This document shows, piece after piece, positions 1 to 8,882 of a stretch of 64,000 nt of DNA. Within the stretch, counting starts at the first letter, position 1, and the number at the start of each line of letters is the position of its first letter. The translations under genes were made by a program, and so were the position numbers. Source of the DNA: Promethearchaeota archaeon. Lineage in GTDB: Archaea > Asgardarchaeota > Lokiarchaeia > Sigyniarchaeales > SOKP01. A model generated the notes under the pieces. It made no database searches and had not been told where the DNA came from. It saw only the letters and a program-made list of their open reading frames with translations. Where the stretch lies: contig JAUWGH010000011.1 of the NCBI GenBank assembly GCA_030606485.1, positions 1 to 64,000 of the forward strand, written 5' to 3'.

Positions 1-552
1 GATGATTTCTTTTATACACTCTATGATATATCAAATGAGCAATGGATTGGTGATCCAAATGGAATATTACTTGAAAATGGATATGCTACAATTGAATTAG
101 AGAATGCATTCTATTTAATTACTGTGTTTGTGAATGATACAGAAGGAAATGTTAATAGTACTTTTGTTTATTTTACAGTTGCAATTGATGCAATGATTAT
201 TACTCCTCCTCCAGAATTTTGGTGGATAGTTGGTATTTGTTCTACAATTGGAGCTGGTGCTATGGTTTCGGTAGTGGTAATTAAAAGGAGAAAATCCAAG
301 GCTCAAAAGTATCATCATGATAAAATATTTAAAAAACAAAAAGGTGGCATCTTGATATTTCAAGATAAGTTAGAGAAATTAGAGAAAGATTTAGAAGAAA
401 AATTAGTGGGTCTTAAAGCACCACCTCCACCACCCAGAAGGGACTTAAATAAGAAAAACCTTAAAGATACAGTTCTACCAAAAGAACTTAACTCAGAGAT
501 TTCAGAAAAGTCAGTTAATCAAGAAATAAAAAAAGATGAATTAGAAGAGTAA
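1..552 (+). CDS. C-terminal end of a single-pass surface protein (5' partial)
   Basis: The frame is open from base 1, so the gene begins before the window; the track start at 124 is internal. The first ~65 visible residues are beta-rich with Asn/Thr/Ser (VNDTEGNVNST), as in Ig/PKD-type extracellular repeats. One transmembrane helix follows (FWWIVGICSTIGAGAMVSVV) with a basic stop-transfer (KRRKSKAQK). The ~90-residue cytoplasmic tail is charged, has a short coiled coil (DKLEKLEKDLEEKL), and then a proline run, APPPPPRR. I infer an outside-facing receptor or adhesin with a polyproline tail. No enzyme motif is visible and the family cannot be named from this fragment. Confidence 0.75.
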   Translation, partial: DDFFYTLYDISNEQWIGDPNGILLENGYATIELENAFYLITVFVNDTEGNVNSTFVYFTVAIDAMIITPPPEFWWIVGICSTIGAGAMVSVVVIKRRKSKAQKYHHDKIFKKQKGGILIFQDKLEKLEKDLEEKLVGLKAPPPPPRRDLNKKNLKDTVLPKELNSEISEKSVNQEIKKDELEE

Positions 553-687
553 AAGGATAATTGAATATTTTTTTTTTAAACTTAAATCTTTAAAATAAAG
601 ATTCAAAAGGCAATAATTTATTTTTCGTCAATATGTTGTTTTAAAAGAAAAGCAAAAAGTAAAAAATAGTAAATGTTAGCATAATAT

Positions 688-1380
688 ATGGAATTAAAGA
701 AAGCAGATATTACTTTTTTGATTCTTATCATTATTATTACTATTTTTTCTATTGATTTAATTTTCTTTCCAGAACATAGAGAATTGATTGAAAATATTTC
801 AAGTACGGAACCTTTTCAGAATATGGAATCCGCTCTAATTATAACTTTTGTAGTTTGTTTGATTGGAAACCTCTTACCTGTTCCAACGCCATATACATGG
901 GTTGTTTGCTATGGAAGTGCTCCTTTTATCGGGTTAAATCTTTTTATCCCTATTTTAGTTGGAATTATTGCATCTCTTGGTTGTTTAGTGGGAGAAATGG
1001 GGGGTTATTTAGTAGGACGTGGAACTGCTGAATTTATTGATATAGAAAGCAAGGAAACTTTAACAGGATTAAGAAAGTATTTAGTAGATCATCCAAAAGC
1101 AGCACCACTTATGATATTTTTATTTGGACTCACACCACTTAATGATGATATACTGATCGTTCCATTAGGTTTAATAAAATATTCCGCCAAAAAGACAATA
1201 TTTTTCTGTTGGTTAGGTAAATTAGGATTGATGTTAATATTTGCATATGATCCTTTTAGTATATGTGGATTTTTGGGAGGAGAAAATTGGATTCTTAGCA
1301 TTTTAAGCTTGTACGGGATAATAATTGTAGTATATCTCCTAATAAGGGTAAACATTTTTAAGATATTAAAGAAAAAATAA
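688..1380 (+). CDS. VTT/YqaA-type (DedA-like, SNARE-associated) membrane protein
   Basis: This 230-residue protein has about five to six hydrophobic segments. The middle matches the VTT/YqaA pattern: a small-residue helix with GEMGGYLVGRGTAEF, then GLTPLNDDILIVPLGLIKYS, which resembles the LTPLPDDxLxIPLGxxRYP signature of YqaA proteins. Family members act in membrane lipid or small-molecule transport; the substrate here is unknown. It lies alone between two intergenic stretches, preceded by an AT-rich promoter-like region. The family call is fairly secure; the function is inferred only from the family. Confidence 0.7.
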   Translation: MELKKADITFLILIIIITIFSIDLIFFPEHRELIENISSTEPFQNMESALIITFVVCLIGNLLPVPTPYTWVVCYGSAPFIGLNLFIPILVGIIASLGCLVGEMGGYLVGRGTAEFIDIESKETLTGLRKYLVDHPKAAPLMIFLFGLTPLNDDILIVPLGLIKYSAKKTIFFCWLGKLGLMLIFAYDPFSICGFLGGENWILSILSLYGIIIVVYLLIRVNIFKILKKK

Positions 1381-1779
1381 AAAAAATTGAATTTAGAGAA
1401 TTTTATTTCAAAATTGATTAAAATTATCAATTTCTCTTTATATTTTTTTATTAAAATCAGTAAAAATTTTTAATAACTATGATCGTATATAATAAAATGA
1501 TGGGTTTTAATTTTCAAAAGGAATTATGGAAATCCATAAAGATTACAAAAATGATCACTATTTTTTTAAATCTGCATGAAATAGCTCATCGTATTTATCA
1601 CTTTTATATCTGCTCTTGATTTTAGTAAGAAATCCCAGAATAATGGGAAGATTTTAAAAATCAGTTTAATAATAATATGAAAAGAGTCATAAGGTTTAAA
1701 TATTAATTTATAAATTAATTTGTTATTTATTTAAATAGTTATTTATATAAAAATAGATAAAAAAATCAAGGTGAAAAAA
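1381..1779. other. intergenic, AT-rich
   Basis: About 400 bases with no convincing gene. A 40-codon frame starting near 1497 (MMGFNFQKELWKS...) has no ribosome-binding site and low-complexity content, so I did not call it. A TATA-like block (tttaaatag...atttatataaaa) near 1730-1752 probably serves the small ORF at 1780. Confidence 0.5.
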
Positions 1780-1920
1780 ATGGGAACAACAAGTATAGAT
1801 AAACCTGTATTTTATCCAAACTTTATAGAAAATTATGGAAAAATTAAGTTTGCAGAGAATGATAATTTTTGGGTAAATGATTTTTATGATTCCTTTGTAA
1901 AATATTTTTTTAAGGAGTAA
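1780..1920 (+). CDS. small ORF, 46 aa, unknown
   Basis: ATG at 1780 is preceded by a plausible Shine-Dalgarno (aaggtg, 7 bases upstream) and by a TATA-like block. The product starts MGTTSIDKPVFYPNFIEN and is rich in aromatic and acidic residues (NDNFWVNDFYDSFVKYFF). There is no transmembrane helix or Cys motif. A T-rich run after the stop (1936-1958) could end transcription. It is too short for the ORF track. It may be a real small protein or the surviving 5' end of a decayed gene. Confidence 0.35.
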   Translation: MGTTSIDKPVFYPNFIENYGKIKFAENDNFWVNDFYDSFVKYFFKE

Positions 1921-2043
1921 GTAAGTGAGATAATAATTTTTTTTTAATTTTTTTCTTCTAAAATTATAATGAAATTGTTTTTAAGTAGATAAATCTATTT
2001 ATTAAATAATTCGGAGAAAATTTCATTATAAACGATTACATTA

Positions 2044-2556
2044 ATGAATCTGAAATCCTTAGATGTAGCAATGGCTGCCATAACTGCTGCCTTATATATT
2101 GTTTTAGGCTATTTATTTCAGCCAATTTCATTTTTTGAAATTCAATTTAGAGTAGCTGAAGTTATGGTTGGGATGTGCATTTTATTTCCGATACCGGGGC
2201 TAATTGGCAAAATTATTGGTGTGTTTTTTGTCAATATGACTTCTCCTTTTGTACCCCTTGATTTTATAAGTTGTATTGTGAATATTCCTGCTTTATATTG
2301 CATTATTTTATTTAAAAAACTTGGGAAAGAGGGAAAGCTGATACGATATATTGGTGGAATATTTTATGCTTTAATCATTTCATGTTATGTGGCGTGGCTT
2401 ATAGGATATTGGTTCAGTCTACCTAGTGAGCTTTTCCCTCTGAATTTTTTATATGTATTCATATCCGAAGTAATATTAGCAACGTTGGGCATATACATTT
2501 TTTCAATTATTGAAAAAAGAGTAGATTTTCAAAGATATGAACCTTCTCAAGATTAA
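2044..2556 (+). CDS. queT: QueT-family transporter (ECF-type substrate-binding membrane protein)
   Basis: This 170-residue protein has five to six membrane helices. The hallmark stretch FFEIQFRVAEVMVGMCILFP matches the QueT signature (IQFRxxE followed by a hydrophobic helix), and the tail ends in a short charged segment. QueT proteins are thought to be S components of ECF importers for queuosine precursors; in archaea a 7-deazaguanine for archaeosine is plausible. No ECF ATPase is nearby, so it would need a shared energising module. The 3' end almost abuts the convergent gene at 2560. Confidence 0.7.
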   Translation: MNLKSLDVAMAAITAALYIVLGYLFQPISFFEIQFRVAEVMVGMCILFPIPGLIGKIIGVFFVNMTSPFVPLDFISCIVNIPALYCIILFKKLGKEGKLIRYIGGIFYALIISCYVAWLIGYWFSLPSELFPLNFLYVFISEVILATLGIYIFSIIEKRVDFQRYEPSQD

Positions 2557-2559
2557 TAT

Positions 2560-3657
2560 TTAAATGAAGACCTCATTAACAATATCTTCAATAGGTTTGA
2601 ATATATTCAAATTGCCATCCCATGTTTTTAAAATGTTAAAAAATATTTTTTCGATTCTTTGGACAAAGTTTTTTAAAGTAATTCGAATTGATTCAAGATC
2701 TTCTTCACAAACTAGCACTCCAATAATATATTTTCCCGGCTGGAATATCATGGTCTTTCCTTCTTTTTCAATAATAGAGATATCCTTTTTATCAGTGATT
2801 GATTCTAATATGATTTGAACACTTGATAAAGCCCCCGAAGCTACAATTTCATCAAAAGATTTCCTTTTTTCTCGAAAGTGTTTAGTATATAGACAGAGTC
2901 CAGATTGCATAATTATATAAATAGAATCTATTTTTTCTTTCCAAAAGTATTCAGTTATTGATGATATAGAGAGAAAATATAGAGAAAGTAATACCAACCC
3001 GATTATTTGAAAGACAGCACCTATTAATCTACCAACCAAACCAAATAGATTTACTATTACATCCGTGGTTAATGCATAGCCAATATTGAGGAAAATAAAT
3101 CCACTAAATAATTCAAATAAATGCCATTTGAAGTTTTTCAATACCTTTTTTAATTCCTTACTAGTACTAACTTTTATCAAATAATGGAAGAAAAATACAA
3201 AATATATCATCCAAGAGAAAAAAAATGAGAATGTTTTTGTAAATACTGATTCAATAAAAAAACAGATAACAAAGAGAATCATAAATACTGTAAAAATAAA
3301 GGTAAATAGATATTTTTTAAAAAAGATTTGAAATTTTTCCATATTATAGATAAATAATAGTCCAGATATCATTTGTACAAAATAAGCAAAATTCAATAAT
3401 ATAAGTCGTATATGTAAATCTTCAACATAATAATCTGAAATAATATAAATTAACCACATAAGAGAATAGCCAAGACAAAACCAACTAAAAGCCTTCCATT
3501 GCAAATTAGATATTTCTTCTTTTTTATTTTTAGATTTAATCCAAAGAATAATACCAATTTCAAGAGCAAAAAAAATTACAATCTCTTCCATAATCAATAA
3601 AGGTTCTTGAAATGGCCCTTGTATCGGAAAATTAACTCCATTAAGCATAATTAACAT
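2560..3657 (-). CDS. 7TM protein with C-terminal longin/roadblock-like domain (copy 2)
   Basis: Residues ~20-235 contain seven hydrophobic helices with short loops, laid out like a 7TM sensor. The C-terminal ~125 residues are soluble. They begin WKEKIDSIYIIMQSGLCLY and continue with a helix (DEIVASGALSSVQIILESI), a short strand pair (ISIIEKEGKTMIFQPG) and a last amphipathic helix (LKNFVQRIEKIFFNILKTW). This strand-strand-helix-strand-strand-helix order suggests a longin or roadblock-type fold, by pattern only. It lies 11 bp downstream of a paralogue with the same layout, so they are probably co-transcribed. The role may be membrane signalling to small GTPases (inference). Confidence 0.6.
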   Translation of the reverse strand: MLIMLNGVNFPIQGPFQEPLLIMEEIVIFFALEIGIILWIKSKNKKEEISNLQWKAFSWFCLGYSLMWLIYIISDYYVEDLHIRLILLNFAYFVQMISGLLFIYNMEKFQIFFKKYLFTFIFTVFMILFVICFFIESVFTKTFSFFFSWMIYFVFFFHYLIKVSTSKELKKVLKNFKWHLFELFSGFIFLNIGYALTTDVIVNLFGLVGRLIGAVFQIIGLVLLSLYFLSISSITEYFWKEKIDSIYIIMQSGLCLYTKHFREKRKSFDEIVASGALSSVQIILESITDKKDISIIEKEGKTMIFQPGKYIIGVLVCEEDLESIRITLKNFVQRIEKIFFNILKTWDGNLNIFKPIEDIVNEVFI

Positions 3658-3668
3658 TAAAATATGTT

Positions 3669-4820
3669 CTAATTCATTTTTAAAATATTTTTCATAATTG
3701 TATCAAAACTTGAAAATATCCTTTCTGTACTACTTCCATCTAGAAATTCTAAAATGGGAATTACATGTTTATACATCCATTGAAATTGATTTTTAATGGT
3801 TGTTAAAAAATATTTATTGCTATCCATTTCTCCTTTAACCAATAAAATAAAGAAAATATTAGAAATCGGCTCTTCTCCATATTCTAAAAGAATTGAAAAC
3901 CCGCCTTGTTTAATTTGTTTAATTTTCTTATCTTTTGTTTCTGCAACAGCAGTAAAGATTTCAATAATTCCAATCATTCCATGTGATATTAATTTTATAC
4001 TTTCATTAATATTTATGAGAGTTTTTTTTGAATTATCCATATCTTCTGTGTATGATGTGAAATTATATGAATATAGTTTTTTAAGTGTTTTTCGATTTAT
4101 AATAAAAAGGCTTATTAGATTTTGTTTCCAAAAAAATTCAAGAAAAACTGGAAATCTTAATGCTCCCAATAATAAAATTATTAATCCTAAACTTAGTGTG
4201 GTAATAAATGGTATAGCAATAATAGGGTTTTGTATTTGAGTTTCAAGATCACTTACTGGTATAAATCCAATAATTATCGCTGAAATAATTATTAATGCTC
4301 CTAAAAATATAAACCTCAATCTTTTTTTTATAATACCACTCGACAATCTAATTAGGTTAAGTTGGAAAATTAGAAAAAATAGAAAATCTATAGATATGAA
4401 AATAGTAGCAAAATGAAATTCAGTAGTTGCTGGATTAAATATAAAAATTGAAATAAATGGAAAAATATTCATAAATATCAATATTTTTGTTAATGTAGGG
4501 TTAATTATTTCTTTATACACTTTTGAGGAAATATGATATAGAATTAATACGCTTGCGATTAATACCAGTAAATAAACAATCCTTGCAAAAATATCTTTGA
4601 TAAAAATGTTAGTAATATAAAAATCGTTAATTATATCAAATAAACACCCGGTTATTGACAAGCCAAAAAATATTCCATAATATAGTAAAATCTTATTTAA
4701 TTCTATTTTTCTTTCTCGATGTCTATAATAATAATAAAGAAAATAGAAGGACATTTGATATCCAATAATAAATGATATAAAAATAAAGGGCAAATAAAAT
4801 GTTCTTAGTTCTACGGTCAT
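3669..4820 (-). CDS. 7TM protein with C-terminal longin/roadblock-like domain (copy 1)
   Basis: This is the first gene of the tandem pair. Seven hydrophobic helices fill residues ~5-230, starting with FYLPFIFISFIIGYQMSFYF and ending PFITTLSLGLIILLLGALRF. A soluble C-terminal domain begins FWKQNLISLFIINRKTLKKL and has a helix (IKLISHGMIGIIEIFTAVAE), strands (IKQGGFSILLEYG) and a final helix (TTIKNQFQWMYKHVIPILEF), the same order as in the neighbour though the sequences have diverged. It is divergent from the gene at 5175 across a 350-base spacer. The longin-like label is an inference from secondary-structure pattern. Confidence 0.6.
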   Translation of the reverse strand: MTVELRTFYLPFIFISFIIGYQMSFYFLYYYYRHRERKIELNKILLYYGIFFGLSITGCLFDIINDFYITNIFIKDIFARIVYLLVLIASVLILYHISSKVYKEIINPTLTKILIFMNIFPFISIFIFNPATTEFHFATIFISIDFLFFLIFQLNLIRLSSGIIKKRLRFIFLGALIIISAIIIGFIPVSDLETQIQNPIIAIPFITTLSLGLIILLLGALRFPVFLEFFWKQNLISLFIINRKTLKKLYSYNFTSYTEDMDNSKKTLININESIKLISHGMIGIIEIFTAVAETKDKKIKQIKQGGFSILLEYGEEPISNIFFILLVKGEMDSNKYFLTTIKNQFQWMYKHVIPILEFLDGSSTERIFSSFDTIMKNILKMN

Positions 4821-5174
4821 AAACTCTGATTACTCGATTTTTTAAAAAATTATACTAATTATTTTATTATAAAACTAAAATTTTTTTAATCAAATTTGAA
4901 ATGGGCGTGAATTCTAGATCTAATAAGATCTTGAAATTTTTTTTCTTATCCTTCTAGAGATATAAAACTACTATAGATAAATAAAATTAATTGAAAAATA
5001 AATAATTATTTAATTAACAATGAATATTAACTTTTTTCTATGCATAATATTTTATTATGAAATCCATTAAGTATAACTCAAAATTACAATTCGAATTTCA
5101 TTAGGTATATATATTGTAGAAAATATATTTATAAATTATAATTTTTGATAAGAAAAAATTTAGTGTTGGTAAAA
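4821..5174. other. divergent intergenic region
   Basis: This is the promoter region between the 7TM pair (minus) and the amidohydrolase (plus). It holds AT-rich TATA candidates on both sides (for example atatttataaattata near 5128). It also has a pair of AGATCT sites four bases apart (tagatctaataagatctt, ~4915-4932) that might be an operator but are weak evidence on their own. No gene seen. Confidence 0.4.
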
Positions 5175-6908
5175 ATGAGTAATAATAATTCTTTTGTAAA
5201 TTATGTTACTTTAGGTGGAATAATTCTTTTCTTTTTTACAGTATTAGTTGCATTATTTGCATGGATTACATATGGAACAATAGAAGGAGTGTTGGGATCA
5301 CTTGCATATATTATTGTAGGTGTGTTGAATATTTTTCCATGGATAATACCTTTTGCGGGAATTCCATTGGGGATTTTAGATATTCTTGGGTTTTTTGGAC
5401 AGGGGATGTATAGTTTAACATTAAATTTAGCGCATCTCAATCATAGTTGGATGCCTTTTTTATGGTATTGGGTTGTAGCTATTATTGCTAGTATAATCGA
5501 TATAGTATTTATGTTGCTCATAATTTCATGGCTAAGAGGATTAAAGTACAGAAAAAAAGAGCCAAAAACAAATATTGCGTTAATTAATTGTAATATTATC
5601 GATGGGAATCGCGATAGTGAAGTAATTAAAGATGGAGTAATTTTAATTAAAAATATTGTAAAAGAAAACGAAACGCCTGGTTTAATTGTAGGTGTTGGAA
5701 AAAAGGATGCAATTGAAATACCAGGGGATTATAAAAAGATAGATCTTAAAGATGCCTATGTGCTTCCTGGATTAATTAATGCCCATTGTCATTTATCTGG
5801 TAGTGGAAAACCAATGAAAATAATGAATCTTAGTGATAAAATGCTGAGTATTTTAATGAAACTATTTAAAACACCTTTAGGAAAGATTCTTCTTATTAAA
5901 ATGATGAAAAAAAATGTTTTAAACGCTTTAAATGCCGGTGTAACAACGCTTAGGTCATTAAGTGATCCTTTTTATTTAGATGTAAAATTAAGAAAGAAAA
6001 TTGAAAAGGGAAAATTTGTTGGGCCTAGATTAATTTGTGCTGGTCAAGGAATTTGTATTACTGGTGGTCATGGAGCTATAATGGGTTATGTTGCAGATTC
6101 AATACCTGAAATAAGGAAATGTATTAGAAAAAACCTTCGAAAAGAGGTTGATTGTATAAAAATCCTTTCAACTGGGGGTGTTATGGATGCTAGAAAAGTG
6201 GGAGAGGCTGGAAGACCTCAGATGACCGTCGAGGAAATTGAGACCGCTTGTTTTGAAGCTCACCGGGGAGGTTTATTAATCGCAACCCACTGTGAAAGTA
6301 CAGAAGGAATTAAAGAAGCTCTCTTAGGCGGTGTTGATACAATTGAACATGGAGCTGAAATCACAGACGAACTCGTACCATTATTTAAAAACAACCCAAA
6401 ATCTCTACGAGGGTATACAGCGTTAATACCCACCGTCATAGCAGGTATGGGGATGGCCACACTCCCGATTAAAGTAACAAAAATAACACAAGTGAAACAT
6501 GAAAATGCGAAGCTGATAGAAATAGGAATGATTAAAGGATTACAAAGAGCTTATAAGGAAGGTATAAAATTAGGCCTTGGAACGGATGCTTCAGTTCCTT
6601 ATTCTACTCATTATGAGGTTTGGAAAGAATTAAAACATTATCTTAAATATACAGATATGACATCCCAAGATGCGATATATTTTGCAACAAAAAATAACGC
6701 AGAAATAATCGGGATCGATGATATAACTGGTACTATAGAGACTGGAAAATCGGCAGACCTTCAAGTTGTTCCTGGGAATCCTCTTGAAAATATTGATTTT
6801 CTTGGAGAAGTTTTTAAAGTAATAATACAAGGGAATTTAATCAAAAACCCTAAAGTGAAAAAAATAAAGAAACTAAAGGAATTTGAACCAATAAAATTAT
6901 CCAGTTAA
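5175..6908 (+). CDS. membrane-anchored amidohydrolase (imidazolonepropionase/prolidase-like)
   Basis: The track starts at a TTG (5145), but ATG 5175 (MSNNNSFVNYV) seems better. Residues ~8-120 form three to four membrane helices. A basic linker (LRGLKYRKKEPK) leads into a full metal-dependent amidohydrolase: LPGLINAHCHL (HxH metal site), KILSTGGVMDAR (candidate bridging Lys), ATHCES, TIEHGAEI, and LGLGTDASVPYSTH (the catalytic Asp). The C-terminal GTIETGKSADLQVVPGNPL closes the beta-sandwich. Such enzymes hydrolyse dipeptides or cyclic amides; the substrate is unknown. A membrane domain on the N-terminus is unusual and places the enzyme at the membrane, probably facing the cytoplasm. Confidence 0.8.
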   Translation: MSNNNSFVNYVTLGGIILFFFTVLVALFAWITYGTIEGVLGSLAYIIVGVLNIFPWIIPFAGIPLGILDILGFFGQGMYSLTLNLAHLNHSWMPFLWYWVVAIIASIIDIVFMLLIISWLRGLKYRKKEPKTNIALINCNIIDGNRDSEVIKDGVILIKNIVKENETPGLIVGVGKKDAIEIPGDYKKIDLKDAYVLPGLINAHCHLSGSGKPMKIMNLSDKMLSILMKLFKTPLGKILLIKMMKKNVLNALNAGVTTLRSLSDPFYLDVKLRKKIEKGKFVGPRLICAGQGICITGGHGAIMGYVADSIPEIRKCIRKNLRKEVDCIKILSTGGVMDARKVGEAGRPQMTVEEIETACFEAHRGGLLIATHCESTEGIKEALLGGVDTIEHGAEITDELVPLFKNNPKSLRGYTALIPTVIAGMGMATLPIKVTKITQVKHENAKLIEIGMIKGLQRAYKEGIKLGLGTDASVPYSTHYEVWKELKHYLKYTDMTSQDAIYFATKNNAEIIGIDDITGTIETGKSADLQVVPGNPLENIDFLGEVFKVIIQGNLIKNPKVKKIKKLKEFEPIKLSS

Positions 6909-6969
6909 AAATTTCTTTTATTTATTTCTTTTTTATTATTTAAATTTTAATTTTAGTGTTTAAGAATTA

Positions 6970-7518
6970 TTATTCTCTCCATCTTTTAACATGTTCCCCA
7001 GAAACTCCTAATAAATCCATAAGTCTATTGATTGTATGTTCAATTAGATCATTAATAGTCTCTGGTTTTGTATAGAAAGCTGGCATTAAAGGAGCAATTA
7101 TCACTCCCAATTTGGCCAATTTACTCATATTTTCCAAATGGATTGGTGAGAGTGGAGATTCTCTTGGGCATAAGATTAACTTTCTTTTTTCCTTCATACA
7201 TACTTCAGCTGCTCTGATTATCAAATTATTTGCAATTCCGTTCGCAATTAAGCCCAAGGTCTTCATTGAACAAGGAATCACAATCATTGCATCAAAAAGG
7301 TGGGAACCACTGGCAATTGAAACATTATAATCATTGAATTCATATACCTTGCCGTACTTACTCAACTCAGCTAGGAAATACGGGTTCTCTTGCTTAATAA
7401 CCTCCTTTCCAACTTCAGAAACAATAATCTCAAGCTCTGCTTTTTTAAATAGTTTTTCAATAAACTTTTGAGCATATATAGCTCCAGATGCGCCAGTAAT
7501 TCCAACTATTACTCTCAT
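6970..7518 (-). CDS. ubiX: UbiX-family flavin prenyltransferase
   Basis: At 182 residues this matches the UbiX length. The start carries the FMN-binding signature VGITGASGAIYAQKF. IPCSMKTLGLIANGIANNLI and CPRESPLSPIHLENM are the expected prenyl/phosphate-site and conserved Pro/Arg regions. UbiX makes prenylated FMN for UbiD-type (de)carboxylases; no UbiD partner is visible in this window. It lies 2 bp after the KBL-like gene on the same strand, so the two are probably co-transcribed although the pathways do not obviously connect. Confidence 0.85.
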   Translation of the reverse strand: MRVIVGITGASGAIYAQKFIEKLFKKAELEIIVSEVGKEVIKQENPYFLAELSKYGKVYEFNDYNVSIASGSHLFDAMIVIPCSMKTLGLIANGIANNLIIRAAEVCMKEKRKLILCPRESPLSPIHLENMSKLAKLGVIIAPLMPAFYTKPETINDLIEHTINRLMDLLGVSGEHVKRWRE

Positions 7519-7520
7519 TA

Positions 7521-8708
7521 CTAAATTATTTCCAATTTTTTCCCGATTCTTTCAATGGCACCTAATGCATTATCTAAATCTTCCTTTGAGAGCAATGCAT
7601 TCATCTGAACCCTTATTCTTGAGAGCTCTTTAGCAACCATGGGAAAGACGATTGGTGTTACGTAGATTGATTCCTCAGTAAATAACAACTCACCTAGTTT
7701 TTGGGCTTTACCTGGATCCCCTACAATTAATGGAATGATCGGAGTTTGTGAATTTCCTGTATTGAAACCCATTTTTTGAACCTCCTTCTTGAAATAATTT
7801 GTGTGATCCCATAATTTTTTTACATGCTCTGGTTCATTTTCAACTACATCAACTGCAGCAATGCAAGCTGCAACCAATCCGGGAGGATGAGCAGTACTAA
7901 GTAGATATGTCCTGCTTTTATTGGTAATATATTCTATCAAATCTTTTGAACCTGCTACTGTTCCACCAAAAACACCAAAACCTTTACTCATTGAACCGCC
8001 TTCAATATGTACTTTTCCTTGTAATTTAAAATGAGCAACTATTCCTCTTCCTTCTCCCAAAACACCTTCACCATGGCAGTCATCAACAAACACCATTGCC
8101 CCATATTCTTCTGCGAATTTTGAAATTTCGTCTAATGGTGCAATATCACCATCCATTGAAAACACTCCATCTGTGATAATAAGGATTCTTCTTGCTCCAC
8201 TTTTATCTGCCTCTTTTAATTGAACTCCTAAGTCAGCTACATCAGTATGTTTATACACTAACCTCTTAGCACTTGTTAATCTTACTCCATCAATTATCGA
8301 ACCATGATTTAATTGATCAGAAATTACAACATCCTCTTTTCCGATTAATTGAGGAATTACCCCTGAATTAACTGCATAACCCGTCTGACATAAAATTGAT
8401 GCTTCAACTTCTTTAAATTTAGCAAACTTTTCTTGAAACTCTCTTGTTAAATCAAACGTTCCCGCAATAACCGGTACTGCCCCTGCACCCGCACCATATT
8501 TATTAATTGCGTCAATTGAAGCCTGCACAACTTTCGGATGTGTCGCAAGACCAAGATAATTATTAGTGTTGAGCATTAATACCTGCTTACCATCTACAAC
8601 AGAGTGTGGTTTTGAAGAAGCTTCAAGATGCCTAATAACCCAATTTAAATTACTATCATATATATTTTTTATTTCCTCTTTAAGAAATGCTTCTGGTTCT
8701 CTTTTCAT
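7521..8708 (-). CDS. kbl: glycine C-acetyltransferase (2-amino-3-ketobutyrate CoA ligase)
   Basis: This is a PLP-dependent alpha-oxoamine synthase of 395 residues, the usual length. It shows LNTNNYLGLATHPKV, the GAGAGAVPVIAGT loop, SDQLNHGSIIDG, FVDDCHGEGVLGEG, and the Schiff-base Lys in GGSMSKGFGVFGG (about K242). The family includes KBL, BioF and serine palmitoyltransferase. The KBL call rests on the divergent neighbour at 8883, an L-threonine dehydrogenase; together they convert threonine to glycine and acetyl-CoA. BioF activity cannot be excluded from sequence alone. Confidence 0.82.
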   Translation of the reverse strand: MKREPEAFLKEEIKNIYDSNLNWVIRHLEASSKPHSVVDGKQVLMLNTNNYLGLATHPKVVQASIDAINKYGAGAGAVPVIAGTFDLTREFQEKFAKFKEVEASILCQTGYAVNSGVIPQLIGKEDVVISDQLNHGSIIDGVRLTSAKRLVYKHTDVADLGVQLKEADKSGARRILIITDGVFSMDGDIAPLDEISKFAEEYGAMVFVDDCHGEGVLGEGRGIVAHFKLQGKVHIEGGSMSKGFGVFGGTVAGSKDLIEYITNKSRTYLLSTAHPPGLVAACIAAVDVVENEPEHVKKLWDHTNYFKKEVQKMGFNTGNSQTPIIPLIVGDPGKAQKLGELLFTEESIYVTPIVFPMVAKELSRIRVQMNALLSKEDLDNALGAIERIGKKLEII

Positions 8709-8882
8709 TTAATCATCTTTTATTATTTTGATTTATATTTGTAAAAAAATCTATGTTTAAAACTAATTTTCTGAAAACATATAAGTTTTTCCAAAATTTA
8801 ATTCATTAATATTTCTAAAAAAATAAGTCATAAGACTTTTTTATTTGACTAACCTATGATTATTATCTAAATTTAATCCATT

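Noticed and set aside
1497-1619. 40-codon ORF (MMGFNFQKELWKS...)
   Set aside because: No ribosome-binding site, biased composition and no recognisable homology.
3796-4239. Plus-strand ORFs inside the 7TM genes
   Set aside because: Shadow frames opposite strongly coding minus-strand genes.
4915-4932. AGATCT-AATA-AGATCT as an operator
   Set aside because: AGATCT is self-palindromic and short; its occurrence twice in AT-rich DNA is weak evidence, so I only mention it under the intergenic entry.
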